Part shown: positions 1 through 11,500 of the stretch, in pieces
Position numbering within the stretch: position 1 is the stretch's first letter
How the letters are laid out: each line of letters starts with the position of its first letter
DNA from: Scedosporium boydii
Taxonomy: Eukaryota > Ascomycota > Sordariomycetes > Microascales > Microascaceae
Reading direction: 5' to 3'
DNA length: 64,000 nt
Assembly: GCA_002221725.1 (NCBI GenBank)
Contig: NJFT01000184.1
Location: 1 to 64,000, forward strand
Translations under genes and position numbers: made by a program
Notes under the pieces: generated by a model
Database searches by the model: none
Told to the model about the DNA's origin: nothing
What the model saw: the letters and a program-made list of their open reading frames with translations, nothing else

Positions 1-1200
1 CAAGAAAACAGATATAATATGGATGAAACAGGAATAATGGAAGGCCATGTCGGTAATGGCCTTGTTCTGGGAAGTGCTGAAAAGCGCTCAATCCAAAAGA
101 AACAGCCTGGTTCCCGGCTATGGACTTCATTTATCGAGTGTGTCTCAGCTACTGGCCGGGCTCTTCCTCCATTGGTTATTTTCAAAGGAAAATCAGTCCA
201 ACAGCAGTGGTTTCCATTGGATTTAGCTTCTTTTAAGGACTGGCACTTCACAGCAACTGATAATGGCTGGACAACCAATGATACTGCTCTGGAATAGCTT
301 GAAAAGGTCTTCATTCCTTATACCAAGCCAGCCAACCCTCGGGAGGCCCGTCTTCTTATCTTGGACGGCCATGGAAGCCATACCACAGATGAATTCATGT
401 ATAAGTGCTTCCAGCATCATATTTTCCTTCTTTTCTTGCCCCCACACACATCCCATGTCCTCCAACCATTGGACTTGGCTGTGTTTAGCCCCTTGAAGAC
501 AGCTTATCGAAAGGAGGTTGATCTTCTTGTCTTAACTACTACATCTACAGTAGTAGGGAAAAGAAACCTACTTTCCTGTTATCACAAGGCTCGAAATAGT
601 GGGCTGATCAGCAAGAATATCAAAAGTGGGTTCATGGCATCTGGACTTTGGCCTGTGAACATGGCCAAGCCTCTTCTTAGCCCTCTTATTCTTCAAGAAC
701 CAATTCCCCCACAAGAACAGCCTTCTGGAAATGAAACTTCCATTCCACAAGCTTCACAGACATCTATTTCAACTCCCCAGCCACTTTCTACAGCTCCCCA
801 TGGTTCTGTTGTGATGTGGTCAACTCCAAAGAAGTCCAAGGACCTTCGGGAACACATATACAAATCCAACCTCATTGATCAACATACTACCACACAACGC
901 CGGCTATTCCAAAAGGTTTTGAAAGCCTTTGATGAAAAGAATGTCCAATTGGCTACATCCCAAGCAAGGGTTCAGGCTCTAGAAAGCCAGATTGCAGCAA
1001 TGAAGCCCAAGAAAAGGAAGAGGGTTGAAACAAGTCCCAATTCGAAGTTTGCCACTATTGGGGATATACAGAGGGCGATGGGAAATGATTTGGAAGAAGA
1101 AATCATTTCCATTGGAAGCAGCGATAGTGAAAGTGATAGTTCAGCAGCTTCATGTATTGAAGTAAGGCGAAATGTGGAAGAAATAGAAGATGGAAGATGA
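1..1200 (+). pseudogene. Fot1/pogo-type DDE transposase, 3' part, with nonsense codon
   Basis: The frame is already open at base 1, so the 5' end lies outside the window. It encodes the catalytic domain of a Tc1/mariner-superfamily pogo/Fot1-like transposase, which cuts and pastes its own element at TA. The three catalytic aspartates are visible in MDETGI (from 19), LDGHGSH (from 361) and LDLAVF (about 472), in the usual order. The C-terminal part is a lysine-rich segment followed by an acidic serine-rich tail ending at TGA 1198-1200. A TAG at 295-297 interrupts the frame between the first and second aspartate, and coding continues in the same frame after it. This copy is therefore probably not autonomous unless the stop is read through. 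The stop could arise from TGG by a G-to-A change, which is CpA to TpA on the other strand. Confidence 0.9.
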
Positions 1201-1230
1201 TAGTGGCTATTTGGGCTGTTGGAATTTGGG

Positions 1231-1274
1231 GTGGCCGAAAGTGGGGGGTGGCCGCAAGTGGGGGGTCCAACTTA
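1231..1274. repeat. 3' terminal sequence of the Fot1/pogo element with 17-bp tandem motif and TA target
   Basis: Downstream of the transposase stop lie two imperfect copies of a 17-bp unit, GTGGCCGAAAGTGGGGG (1231-1247) and GTGGCCGCAAGTGGGGG (1248-1264). They differ at one base. They are followed by GTCCAACT and then TA at 1273-1274. This fits the terminal inverted repeat and TA target duplication of a pogo-like element. The matching 5' end is outside the window, so inversion cannot be confirmed here. Confidence 0.65.
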
Positions 1275-1348
1275 TTGTAATAAAACGATATCAATGTTAG
1301 CCTGGGGGGATTGGTTGCGAAACGCCGGGAGGGGTGGTTCCCAGGTAG

Positions 1349-2273
1349 TCATACTAGATGTAGCCTTCCGTTGACAAAGAGAGTATGCCTCGGGCCGTCG
1401 ACACAACCCTCCGGGCTGAAGGCGGCTATCAGGGCCTCATCTCCATGGGCGTGAGCTATCCAACTGCGCAGTTGTTGGAACCGATCACCATTATCCTGCC
1501 CATACATGGCCTAGTACCGCAGGTTTTCAAAAGATCAGAAACAGGTATTTCTAACGACCTAACTGGTGAACGGAAGAGGGCTTACCTCGTATAGACTGAA
1601 AAGCCTGGCGGCGGAAAGTAACCCATCCGAGCTCTGCATCGTCGACATTCTTCGCAACACCAAAGACGACTCGTTGAGGGCCTCGCCATACAACCTCAGA
1701 CTTTCTTCCCTGAGTTGACTGTCGTCATGGACCTTCCCGATTGTGGAGAGGGAGATCGCAAGGGTCGCCTTCCGAAGAACAGCTTCTGAGGGACAAAGAT
1801 CGCGGATGCTATCTATCCAGGTGCAACCAAGGGAGCGCCGCACCGACTTTTCGGTAATAAAGCCCGCGCTAGGAAGGTACATTTCCCAAAACATACCTAG
1901 ATACCTGTTGTGATACGCCGACCGGGCCAATGGCTCATGACGCACCACACCAGATGGGGAAGTGCCAATATTAGGGCCAAAACTAGGTTGCGGTTGGGTC
2001 ATTCTTCCGCCGCTCCTACTTGTCCCAGGAGTACGTACTTGCACAAACTTGTGTACCTTTGCATAGCCGCCGCAGGGAATACACGCTTTGCGGCACCGCC
2101 CACAAGCCGGTCGCTGGAAATCGCACTGCATAGGCGCGCCCCATCAGATTAGTCAATGTCCCACCGGCGCTGGGGAAGCAGCAGGCGCGGTTGGGCATCA
2201 GAGTGTATCGACATACCCCTTTCTTTCGTTTTCGGCATGTCAGGCACGCCTGGGAGCGGGGAACACCACCCAT
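1349..2273 (-). pseudogene. Zn(II)2Cys6 transcription factor, truncated next to a transposon
   Basis: Modelled exons on the minus strand are 2273-2217, 2125-1586 and 1510-1349, with introns 2126-2216 (GTATGT...CAG) and 1511-1585 (GTAAGC...TAG). All junctions are phase 0. Exons 1 and 2 join to a perfect CX2CX6CX6CX2CX6C zinc cluster, which binds DNA as a Gal4-type domain. The rest resembles the start of the fungal regulator middle region, with conserved-looking blocks SLYE and DGPRHTLFVNGR. Coding ends at TGA 1351-1349 after about 252 residues, far short of the usual 450 to 700. The end of the transposon lies only 75 bp farther on. The likely reading is that the 3' half was displaced or lost when the transposon arrived. 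A further intron beginning near 1352 is possible. Confidence 0.7.
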
Positions 2274-2845
2274 GTCAACACTCGCCTGTCTGGGAAGTTT
2301 AGGAATAAACAGGGGAAGGGAAAGATTCTTTCCTCCCCTTTTCGCGATAGTGGCTGATGGAAAAGAGAATAAAAAAAAGTCAGGACGCGTTGCCGATGCG
2401 AAGCACACGGGCTTGAGTTCCATGTGCGGTTCCATACATGAAGGGAGAGGGGAGAGGAGCCCAAAATCCTAGTCTTGCCGGCCTGCAGTCTGAAGCAACT
2501 AGGCCGAAACGGGCTGCATACTGCGCGGGTTGCATGCACGGCCATTGCACCGGATACAGATATGTAGGGTCAGGGTGCGTTAGAAACTGGGTCCTTCTTT
2601 TCTGTAATTGATGCAAGTCGCGGAGATTGCTGCTTCTTAAATCTTAGGGTGATGGTCAAGGAGCCGGCTGACAGTAGCAGTTCAAATCGAGGTCTAGGCA
2701 CCAGTTCACGACCATTATAAAAACCCTCGAAGAACCCTATATTTTGTTAAAAATCATGACTAAGATAAGTTCAATCAAACAGACCAGAGGAGCAGCCCCT
2801 TGCGCGCTCAGACAACTTCTTCATACATTCTTTCAATAAGTCAAG
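2274..2845. promoter_or_regulatory. Divergent intergenic region between regulator relic and secreted NTF2-like gene
   Basis: About 570 bp separate the two divergently transcribed genes. A TATA-like TATAAAAA lies at 2716-2723, about 120 bp before the ATG at 2846, and the last 60 bp are CT- and A-rich as is usual before fungal start codons. I see no further gene. A regulatory link between the regulator and the gene at 2846 is only a guess from position. Confidence 0.4.
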
Positions 2846-3472
2846 ATGGTTCGTCTCCTGGGCATCGCATCTATCCTCTTTGTCGCCATGCAAACTCAAG
2901 GTACCTCTGCCTCATCCCGCTCGCACAAACGCGCCGCTAGTCACGAGCATCAGCAATCCGTCATATCCAACTACCTCAAACTCTGGAACGGCGACAGCTC
3001 GGTTGTAGACTCTGTTCTTTCTCCCAGGTTATCTCTCCACGCCGACCAGTTTCCCTCACCAACCGGAGAGGGAAGCGTCCCCATTGAGGTCGACAGCTCT
3101 GAAGAGTTTCTGGCTTTTGTTCAAAGATCTCGGACCGGTTGGGAAAAGTACAATTTTGAGGTATACAAGTCTGCGGCCCAGGGCAACAACATCGCTATCC
3201 GATGGCGACTTGAGGCGGTGATGGGCGCAAATTTCACGCTCGTTCCCAGGTATGTTTTAAAGATTAACAGAGTGGTTAGAGTTATTGAATGTTCAGAGGG
3301 ACTTACATTTTATGCATTATATAGTCCCCTTAAACCCGGTGACCCTGTCACTTACAACGGCACGGATTTCCTCGTACTGAACAAGTGTACCGGATTAGTG
3401 GAGGAGATACACATGGCACAAGATATCATCACATTTTTCAATGCCCTTGGTTTGACCGCCATCACCGTTTGA
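2846..3472 (+). CDS. Secreted NTF2-like / SnoaL-like protein
   Basis: The ATG at 2846 opens with a typical signal peptide (MVRLLGIASILFVAMQTQG), so the product is probably secreted. An intron at 3250-3324 (GTATGT, branch ACTTAC, TATAG) is a multiple of three long, so the frame stays open through it. Splicing gives 183 residues rather than 208. The mature part has the helix-then-sheet pattern of the NTF2-like/SnoaL fold: a helical segment HQQSVISNYLKLWNG, then alternating strands such as NNIAIRWRLEAVMG, and TGLVEEIHMAQD near the end. Small fungal proteins of this type include polyketide cyclases, dehydratases and proteins of unknown function. No catalytic set can be named with confidence. The gene stands alone upstream of the GMC oxidoreductase. 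Confidence 0.75.
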   Translation: MVRLLGIASILFVAMQTQGTSASSRSHKRAASHEHQQSVISNYLKLWNGDSSVVDSVLSPRLSLHADQFPSPTGEGSVPIEVDSSEEFLAFVQRSRTGWEKYNFEVYKSAAQGNNIAIRWRLEAVMGANFTLVPRYVLKINRVVRVIECSEGLTFYALYSPLKPGDPVTYNGTDFLVLNKCTGLVEEIHMAQDIITFFNALGLTAITV

Positions 3473-4443
3473 CGGACTCATGGGATAGTCGCAGCTCGTA
3501 GCAAGTCATGGCGTTGACAAACAGAGGACGGTGGGTGTCTTTTCAACTGTCCGCGTACATGCAATATCTAGGTAGAAACTTTACCCTTCGAGAATTCACG
3601 CCATTTACTTCCCCTCCTTCAAAATTTACTGATCGAAGCTAGGGCCCCCTGGTCGTGAATTTTGCTGTGAGGTAGAGACATCAATTGTAAGGTCAGGCCC
3701 TGCCCTAGACTCCTAGGAGGTGCTCGGTGATTTAGCGTACCCCGATGGCTCCAAAAATGAACTATCCCCGTCGCGTTCTTGGCATGTATTATCCTCATAT
3801 ATCCTATGGAGCAAGGGACTTTCTCGAGACACGACTTTTCTATCATGCCCGTCGATGTTTTATAGAAACTCCGTCAGGGGTGAGGTCGAGAGGCATGTAT
3901 CGTTTCAATGAGGACGCATGAAGACCCTCTCGGTGATCCCGGGCGCGCACACAGGAGGCTCTGGACCTGTTCTTTGCAGGAGCCAAGTATAACACCTACT
4001 ATTATTATGGGGCTACGGAGTATCAATATTGTCAATATTGATGAAAACGGGTCAGCGATGAAAAGGAGGTCATGATTACTGCCTTTTAAGCCATTGTACT
4101 GCTTTATTTGTTTAGTACCTGGCCAACACATGTTCTGTTATATGCGTTTTCATCCGGGTACCCAGTTTTATTATATTAGATAGTAATTAGTCTATTAGGC
4201 GGAGAGTTGAACCGCTGCTATACAAGCCATTCACCGTATTACCTGCATCGGCAGATTTGCTATGACATGACATGAGCTCTAGACGAGCCCAATAACCCCG
4301 CCTCGATGATTCCTTGTTCCTGCGTTTTTTGAAATAATGAGTCCCTCGGTTTATAAAGTCGAAGGATTTTTCCGGCAAACCCTTATGTTCTGGCATGGGA
4401 CATCATCTCTCCTCTCTACCCTTTCAGGAATCGCTCAGTCACC
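3473..4443. other. Intergenic region, no gene seen; contains a near-perfect palindrome
   Basis: No reading frame here looks coding. At 4022-4042 the arms ATCAATATTG and CAATATTGAT are perfectly complementary around one central T. The overlapping 9-mer TACGGAGTA (4014-4022) recurs at 58534-58542, and its complement at 58179-58187. The last 60 bp before the GMC start are CT-rich. Confidence 0.5.
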
Positions 4444-6731
4444 ATGGTCAAGTATTCTGGAAAATTCTTGCTAGTCTTTCTTGCTCCATCACTAGCGGCA
4501 GCTATTCCCGCGCCTTTACTACGAGCAAGAGTCGTCACTAGCCAGGCTGAGCTCAAAGACTCATACGATTACATAGTGATTGGTGGTGGTACAGCCGGTC
4601 TAACTATCGCGGACCGACTTTCAGAGTCATGCAAACGTCGGTTAGCACAACAAGCCGAATTATGTGTAGAAGCTAACTTTGGGCCGTGCAGACGATGTCC
4701 TGGTCATTGAGCATGGAGATTTCTGTAAGTCCGTGATGTGGTGTGCATATGCTTGGGCCGCACCTGGTTGGAGCTCTAACATGATACCAAGACGACGCCG
4801 CCAATCCCGGGGCCAACCGAGGGACTCGCCAATACAGCATACGATCAGTACCCCAACGGGGGCTCAACAACCGGACAACCACCGTGAGCATGGGATTTTG
4901 CGTAGGTGGAAGTTCCGCAGTCAACGGAATGGCAGTCATGCGAGGTACAAAAGCGGACTACAGCATCTGGGCTGAGCTTGGCAATGAAGGATCTACCTGG
5001 GACTGGGATGGGATGCTCCCATACTTCAAAAAGGTAAGTCTATACTCGGAAGGACGGTGTTATGCACCCATCAAGACCGGAATAAGACTAATTTCCGGTA
5101 GGCCATTCACTTCGTACCTCCCGATGAGGTGTTTGCGGAGGATTTCAACATTACCTACGATATTGAGGCGGCTTGGGGCCAGGATGAGGACACTCATGTT
5201 TACGCTTCCTTTCCCGGAGGCAACGACCCAAGGATCAGTGAGTCGACGCATCCCTATTTTCGAATGGTGGATTCTAATTGTTCTTCTCAATCTTCAGAAA
5301 TACACTACGAAGCACTGAAGAGCGTGCCAGGAGTAGACTTTCCAAGGGATGGCCACGCAGGTAGCCAAGGCGTATTCTGGTACCCTGTGTCAGTGGATCC
5401 GGAGACACACCAAAGATCATACTCACGAACGGGGCACTGGGACGGACTTAACAGACCAAATTACGACTTGCTCACCGCGTCTCGTGTCAACAAGATTCTG
5501 TTCGAAGAGGACGTAGCAACTAGCGTTCAGTTCGTCCCTAGGGAGGGTGGTGAAGAATCCACGGTGATAACAGCCAAGCGGGAAGTTATTCTTTCTGCCG
5601 GAAGTATCCACACACCGCAGGTTTTGCAACTGAGTGGGATCGGTCCTGCGGAGCACTTAGAGGCGGCGGGCATCGCGGTTCAGGTGGACCTTCCTGGTGT
5701 TGGTGCTAACTTTCAGGACCATCCCATCGGCCCCGGTATCTCGTTTACATGTAAGAATGGCACTCACCCCCGAATCACTGCAGGGTTGCCTATTTCTTTA
5801 TCACGTACTGCTCAACTAACAGGTTTATCTAGGGGGAGAAACGCCGCAAACTCCCGAAATTAAGTCTAACCTCACCGGCGGTGTCGGTGGCGGTCAGGGT
5901 CTCGTTGCTTTTTTGGATCTCCCCATAGCCGCCCCGGACGAATTTGAGGAGATTGCGTCCCGGTACGAGTCCCTCGACCTCGCTGAGTACGTATCGCCAG
6001 ATACGGCAGAGACAGTCCTCGCTGGATACCGAGCGCAGCAGGAGATTTACGCGCGGGAGATGCGCCAGAGGGGTCTGTCATTTATGAATTACATTATTGG
6101 GGGTGGTGCGAGTGGTTCACCGATCAACCTGCATATTACCTCCAGAGGTACAATTCGGCTTAACACGAGCGATCCGGAAGGAGATCCCGTAGTTGATTAC
6201 CGCGCATTATCAAACCCGACGGACGTTGATCTCATGGCTGCATATCTCAAGTTCCTTCGTCGATTCTTTACCACGGGGGATCTTGAGCAGTACAACGCCA
6301 CTGAAATTAGACCTGGAGCAGACATTGAGAGTCGGGAGGACTTCGAGGAATATATTCGAGGAGCATATAACCCTCAAGGATGGCATCCTGTGGGAACTGC
6401 CGCCAAGATGAGGAGAGAGCTTGGAGGTGTTGTTGATGATGAACTGCGGGTTTACGGTGTTAAGGGCCTGCGTGTTGCTGACGCAAGCATTATGCCTACG
6501 CTCATTAGTGGAACAACTCAGCTGACTGCCTATGCAATCGGCGAAAAGGTAGGTTCTAACGGGGAATTCAAAATTCAAGGTGTATTTGCTAACTGTTTCC
6601 AGGCGGCGGATCTAATCAAGTCTACTTTGGAGAAAGAAGGAGAAGGAGAAGAGGCGTGCCCTGAACTAGAGGTGGAACCGGTCGCAGGTGGAAGTGACGA
6701 AGCAAGGGGGGACGAGGGAAGCGAGGAATAA
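4444..6731 (+). CDS. Secreted GMC (glucose-methanol-choline) oxidoreductase, seven exons
   Basis: This is an FAD-dependent alcohol or sugar oxidase/dehydrogenase of the AA3 type. The model has exons 4444 to about 4636, 4692-4724, 4792-5033, 5102-5237, 5298-5750, 5833-6548 and 6603-6731, with CTAAC-like branch sites before most acceptors. It gives about 633 residues. The donor of intron 1 is weak (GTCGGT at 4637, or a GC donor at 4631); both keep the frame. A signal peptide (residues 1 to about 20) precedes the FAD-binding [18 protein letters not shown]. Other family marks are GGSSAVNGM, the [16 protein letters not shown] signature and catalytic His in [10 protein letters not shown]. The second catalytic position, usually Asn or His, appears to be Thr in [14 protein letters not shown]. 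The C-terminus carries an extra Glu/Gly-rich acidic tail of about 35 residues after the normal family end. Confidence 0.88.
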
Positions 6732-7362
6732 GGAGACGAGGAAGACGGAGCAGACCAAGGGGAGTGGCGGGGATGAAGAAGATGAGGAGGATGTGGAAGA
6801 AGAAGGAGAAGAGCTAATCGATGATGATGGTGATGGCGATGACGATGTGGGGGATGGATTGGGCAACGAAGGCCAAGACTAAGCGTGTCCAGACGAATAT
6901 GGATGATGGGAATCTACCTCTACAGACCTTTCATGCCCCTTCATTGCCTTTCCACCAATTCCCTGGTCAGCCCTCCTTCTTGGCGATGGTTTTCGCACGT
7001 CTTGGCGGGGCCGAAGTCATCTTTACTTGGCTAGATAGGCGAAAATGTTCATTAAATCGAGCGGAATGTGGAAGCTTGCTCCCCTAGGAAATGGGAAAGG
7101 CCGGAAATAGTTACCACCCGCAGAGCTGAAACGAGAGTCTAATTTTGGGATGGTTGGGTGAAGAAAAATCTCGAAAGAGGAAAACCAAAAGAACAAGAAC
7201 AGAGTCGATGCTGGGCCCTACCTTCTCGGGCCACCGTCGCTTGGAGAGACGGAAAGGGGCGCTAGCTTATCTGGCGCCCGTCAACCTCGCTGTCTCTTCA
7301 ACCAATCCCAAATATGCCCCCCCGGTATCACTCCAGCCAGCCACTTAATAGACCCTCTGCTA
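6732..7362. other. Intergenic region with purine-rich low-complexity tract
   Basis: From about 6640 to 6860 the plus strand is a GAA/GAG/GAT-rich tract that overlaps the end of the GMC gene and continues past its stop. It creates long acidic or serine-rich reading frames in several phases that I regard as artefacts. The rest, to 7362, holds no gene that I can support. Confidence 0.5.
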
Positions 7363-8508
7363 CTAGGAGCGCTTGTAGTACGTTTCCGGGTTATATGGCG
7401 GCGGCACGGCTATCATCGGAGTGCGCTCCGGACTCCGCAGAATGGGACTGCTGGAGATCGATTTTCCCGTCATCCCCTCAATAATGCTAATAACAGACGT
7501 CTCCGCAGCTTTCGGCCCAAGACCGAAAGGAATGGCCGGTGACACGTACCGGTCATAGGCCGTGCTGAAGCCAAGGGGATCGGCATTGAAGGGCGATGTC
7601 TCCCTAATTGCGTAGTCAGGCGTTTTAACGTCGGCGGCTTGCCCGATTGTAAATTGCAAACCAACATAGGCGCCTTTTTCTGTACTCATACTTCCTACGG
7701 CTTCGAAGTTTAGGGGATTCCGACCGCCGCGCCCAGCGAGTGTAAATCGCAGCAAGGCCTCAACCCCTTCGTTCTTTAAAAAATCGTCAGCAGCAGGGCA
7801 CTTAGGGCTCCGTGAATTGGGGGAAACTCAGCAATCTTACAAATTTCCGGTTCTGGCCAGGGGCAAGGGTGGTCTCCTGTTTGTACCGGAAACCAAGCTG
7901 GGGGATGTCATTAGAACATATATTAATAGGAAGTCAAGATATTGCACGCGCAGTCATAAAGTTCAATTTGTCCTCTCCGATTGGGAATGTGGCTGATGCG
8001 CTTGCGCCAGCCGTTTTGGACATCTTTTCCTCTTGAATGTCAAAACCACCCTGTTCCCTTCATGTCAGTCCCTTCATGTAAAAGATCGAAACGTCTTAGG
8101 ATGCATGATTCAACTGACCTCCGCCTTAAAAACCATATAGACATCAGGCACAGGTTTAATCCCGATCTGTTCTGATCGACCAATCGAGAAAGATCCCTTA
8201 TGTATCAGCTTCCCGAGGTCGGGGTCAAGTTTAAGCTAAGGTTTGATGGCATTGTTAATTGTTGTTTTCTTTTTTCTCCCTATCTTGAATGTTGAAAAAT
8301 GGGTATTGCTTACCTTATAATTGTCTCTGAAGTCGGCCTCAAAGCCATTCCTTTCACCCTTCAATTCATACCCTCCCGATGCACCCAAGACCGAAACACC
8401 GCCAAATTTAAACCCCGACTCCGTGGGCGGCTTTTCGTGCTCTATCGATGGCTTCGCAGGCACCATTGGTGTCCCATCTTCCTGCTTCTGCATCGGCACC
8501 GCCTGTGT
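7363..8508 (-). other. Intron-split C-terminal region downstream of the RHS core
   Basis: In Tc and other RHS proteins the part after the core is the variable effector. Here coding continues well past the apparent stop at 8236, because that stop lies at the acceptor of an intron. Modelled introns are 8236-8313 (GTAAGC...TTAG), 8051-8118 (GTCAGT, CTGAC branch, CAG), about 7898-7946 (donor unclear, CCCAG acceptor) and 7801-7840 (GTAAGA...TAAG, unusually short at 40 bp). The frame stays open across all of them and ends at the stop codon 7363-7365, giving about 300 residues. I recognise no known toxin domain. A separate small downstream gene is an alternative reading. The introns suggest adaptation to, or origin in, a fungal genome. 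Confidence 0.55.
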
Positions 8509-11500
8509 ACCCGTTGCGTCGCCCAGAACCACTGGATTATTTCGTGCGTAGGCATACAAGTTCGTTTCATCTGCGAGACCAAGTGGATCAGCGCTGATCC
8601 AACGCGCGAGCCACGGCGCCAAGTAGCGGGCGCCGTGGTAACTCAAGCCCGTCTCGGCATCGCGCTCGCGCTGCAGGAAGCGGTACCGTTTGGGCGGACA
8701 CCAGGGGGTGTTGACGGTGGAGGTGGCAAGGTACGATGTTGCGCCAAAGGGGAAATACTCTTCATACGTGAGAATCTCGGCCGACGGGAGGAGTTCCATA
8801 GCTGACGATGATTGCTGGGGGTTAGGAAGTTGGTAGCGCAGCACTTGGTCTGTGGGAAGCAGCATGGCGACTGAGGAACTTGGTGTTGGCGAAGGGGAGG
8901 ACGAAAGTGGTGGTGGAGATGGAGTGAGGCGTGTGTCGGTTATAACTGCCGATGCCGCTGCTGAAGAAGGAGAAAGGTCGCTGATGCGTAACGTCTCAAT
9001 TGCTTCACTAACAGTGCGGCCATCCGCGGCATGGCGAAGATTAATCTCGTAGCCCTGGCTCAGATAAATAGTCTGCGATTTCATGGTTCCCGAGGATGTG
9101 GGAGAGCTAGGAGAGACTTGGCTGACCGATACTTTACGCACACGCTGGCCGCCCGAGTCGTACGAGTACCACGTTCTCTCGGCCGCTGTCGTCTGTGACC
9201 GACATGACGAGCGTAATTGATCCTTCCAGTCCCACTGAAGTTCCCGAACCGCCGGCATGGACGTCATGTTGCCCCTCTCGTCGTACCCATACTCCTCCCT
9301 AGTTGATCCAATGTACGTGGCCGTCAACATATTCGACATGAAAGACGGGTCGAGCAGATTGGGCTGAGTGTACTCGTATCGTCTCGTCCAGCCGGGATGG
9401 TTTGCATCACTGCCCGAGTGCGCTAGAGCCATGAGGTTGCCGACTGTATCATACGTGTACCGCTCCAAGTACTTTGCTACCGCATTGCCATCACCAGGAT
9501 GGTCAATGCGAGTATGGAACTCCCCGGCGGCACATGGCGGCCGCGAGCTGCCTCCATTACCGTTGGTTGTCGTCTGTCCAACATGTTCACGCCCTGAGGC
9601 CTCGATGAGTTGTTATGTGGCGTCGTATGTATATTCCCACTTTGGCTCCACGACTGTGTTTCGGAAGAAGATGGGTTGTTGAGATTTATCAGTGATGCAC
9701 GTCACGTTGCCCATTGGGTCGTAGAAATACTCGAGGGATTGGAGCAAGTACCTGGTCGGGAATGACGACCGGTCACGTTCTGTGGTTACTGACACGAGCC
9801 GGAAGGTTTCAGGATCGTAAGAGTAGGTTGTGCTGACTTTATTGCCGAAGTCGACCCGCTCGCGCTTCCACCTAGCGTTGTATAGGATGCTGGAGACGAC
9901 TGTCGTCGCAACTGCCTCTCCGCGCACGTGGGCTGCGATGCAGTTGACGAGACCCCCATCGTTGTAACCGTACACGACGGTGGTGGAGTCAGGTCCTGTT
10001 ACACGGCGGAGACGATTAAAGGCATCATACTCGGAATGCGACTCGAAGACAGGGAGGTCGAGGTCCATCTGCGCTAGCGCTCCATCGCCCCCGTAATCGA
10101 GAGCCTTGTCATACGCGGCGGCAATCTGGCGAGAGCTAGCTATACCATTCCCTTTGAAGTCATATTCACCGGTAATCACAACTCCAGACTGATCGAACAA
10201 ACGAAGCGGTCGGCCGCGCGTGTTTCTCCGACGCCTATCTGTGTCATCAGTTAACTTCTCGCCATATTCCTGTTTCTCAACTAGCAGCTCTCTCGCCCCA
10301 GGAGCATCCGTAGGATATTGACCAACACAACGCCTCAACGCGTCGTAGGCCGATCTAAGCTGGCCACTGCGACTGTCCCATTGGTATAACGTCTTCCGCA
10401 TGACGTCGACCAGGAACCACCGCTCTCCTTGCTCGGCGGTAGCATGGTGGACAAGATCCCCGACCATGTTGAACCACGATTGTGAGACGACAGAGCCCTT
10501 GGCATCCAGGAGCCTGGATACGTTTCCCAAGACATCCAAAATGGACGCCGTTTGCACCTGCTGGAGCGTAGCACCTCCTGGCGGACTTGTTCCGTCCCCG
10601 TATATAGTCCTATTCAGCGCGACGGTGCAAAAGTTCCTGCCTAACACATCCAAGTGAGCCGTCGATGGTGTGCCAGCATGGTAGCCTGCCTTGAGAGCCG
10701 CCGTCTTGCCATTGGGGCCTCTTAATCCCTCAAGAAGACGGGGACCCCAGGTTGGAACAATGTCCGCTCGAGGCAGCCGTGCTAGATAAGAACCTACGTC
10801 CGTGTCGGTTGTCGGGCCTTCCACATTGACCGTGTCACTTCTGTCCCACGACTCGACATGCAAAGCGCCATAGCCCATCTTGGTCCACGTCCGATCAGGG
10901 AACCACACGGTAGCGATGCGATCAAGAGGGTCGTAGAATATAATGGGGCTTACCCCGACTCTGTGCTCAAACCGGAAAGCGTGCGTGTCGTCGAAGAAGG
11001 GTTCGAACTCGCGCACTGGCTTGCCTTTGTTATTGAAGACAGTCCAACCTAATGATCGTCACCGGGGTGAGACGACCACAGCACTGTCTGGAGTTAGAGT
11101 CCCGTCCTCGACGCGCTCTTTAGTTTGAACAACCCGGCCGTGGCCGTCCATGTAGGAGATTTCCAGACGCAGACGTCCCGGACCCAACTGCCCGTGAAAT
11201 TCGCGCTGAATTGACGCCGAAAATGCCGGAGCTGCCTCGTAGTCGTACAGGAATCTCTGTGTCGCTGTATCGAGGAGGGAGGAGGCGGCGGAAACTGGGC
11301 TAGTCAAAAATGTTTCAATGGCCTGTTTATCGAGGAAGGGCCGGAAGGTCGTGTGGTCAAGAACGTCGCCCTCAACCAGATCTGGCTTACCCCCTATTGC
11401 GATGCAGGCAACATGCCCAAGTTCATCAAAAGCTAACTCGGAGCAGTTGCCGTTGGGATCTTGCATCACGTATGGCTGGAGTGTGCGGTAGTCGATGGTT

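Noticed and set aside
6666..6882. Serine-rich and acidic frames on both strands
   Set aside because: They are products of the purine-rich simple-sequence tract; no other evidence supports a gene.
8236..8238. Apparent stop codon ending the RHS gene
   Set aside because: It overlaps the acceptor of a well-formed intron (8236-8313). The flanking exons join in frame and coding continues.
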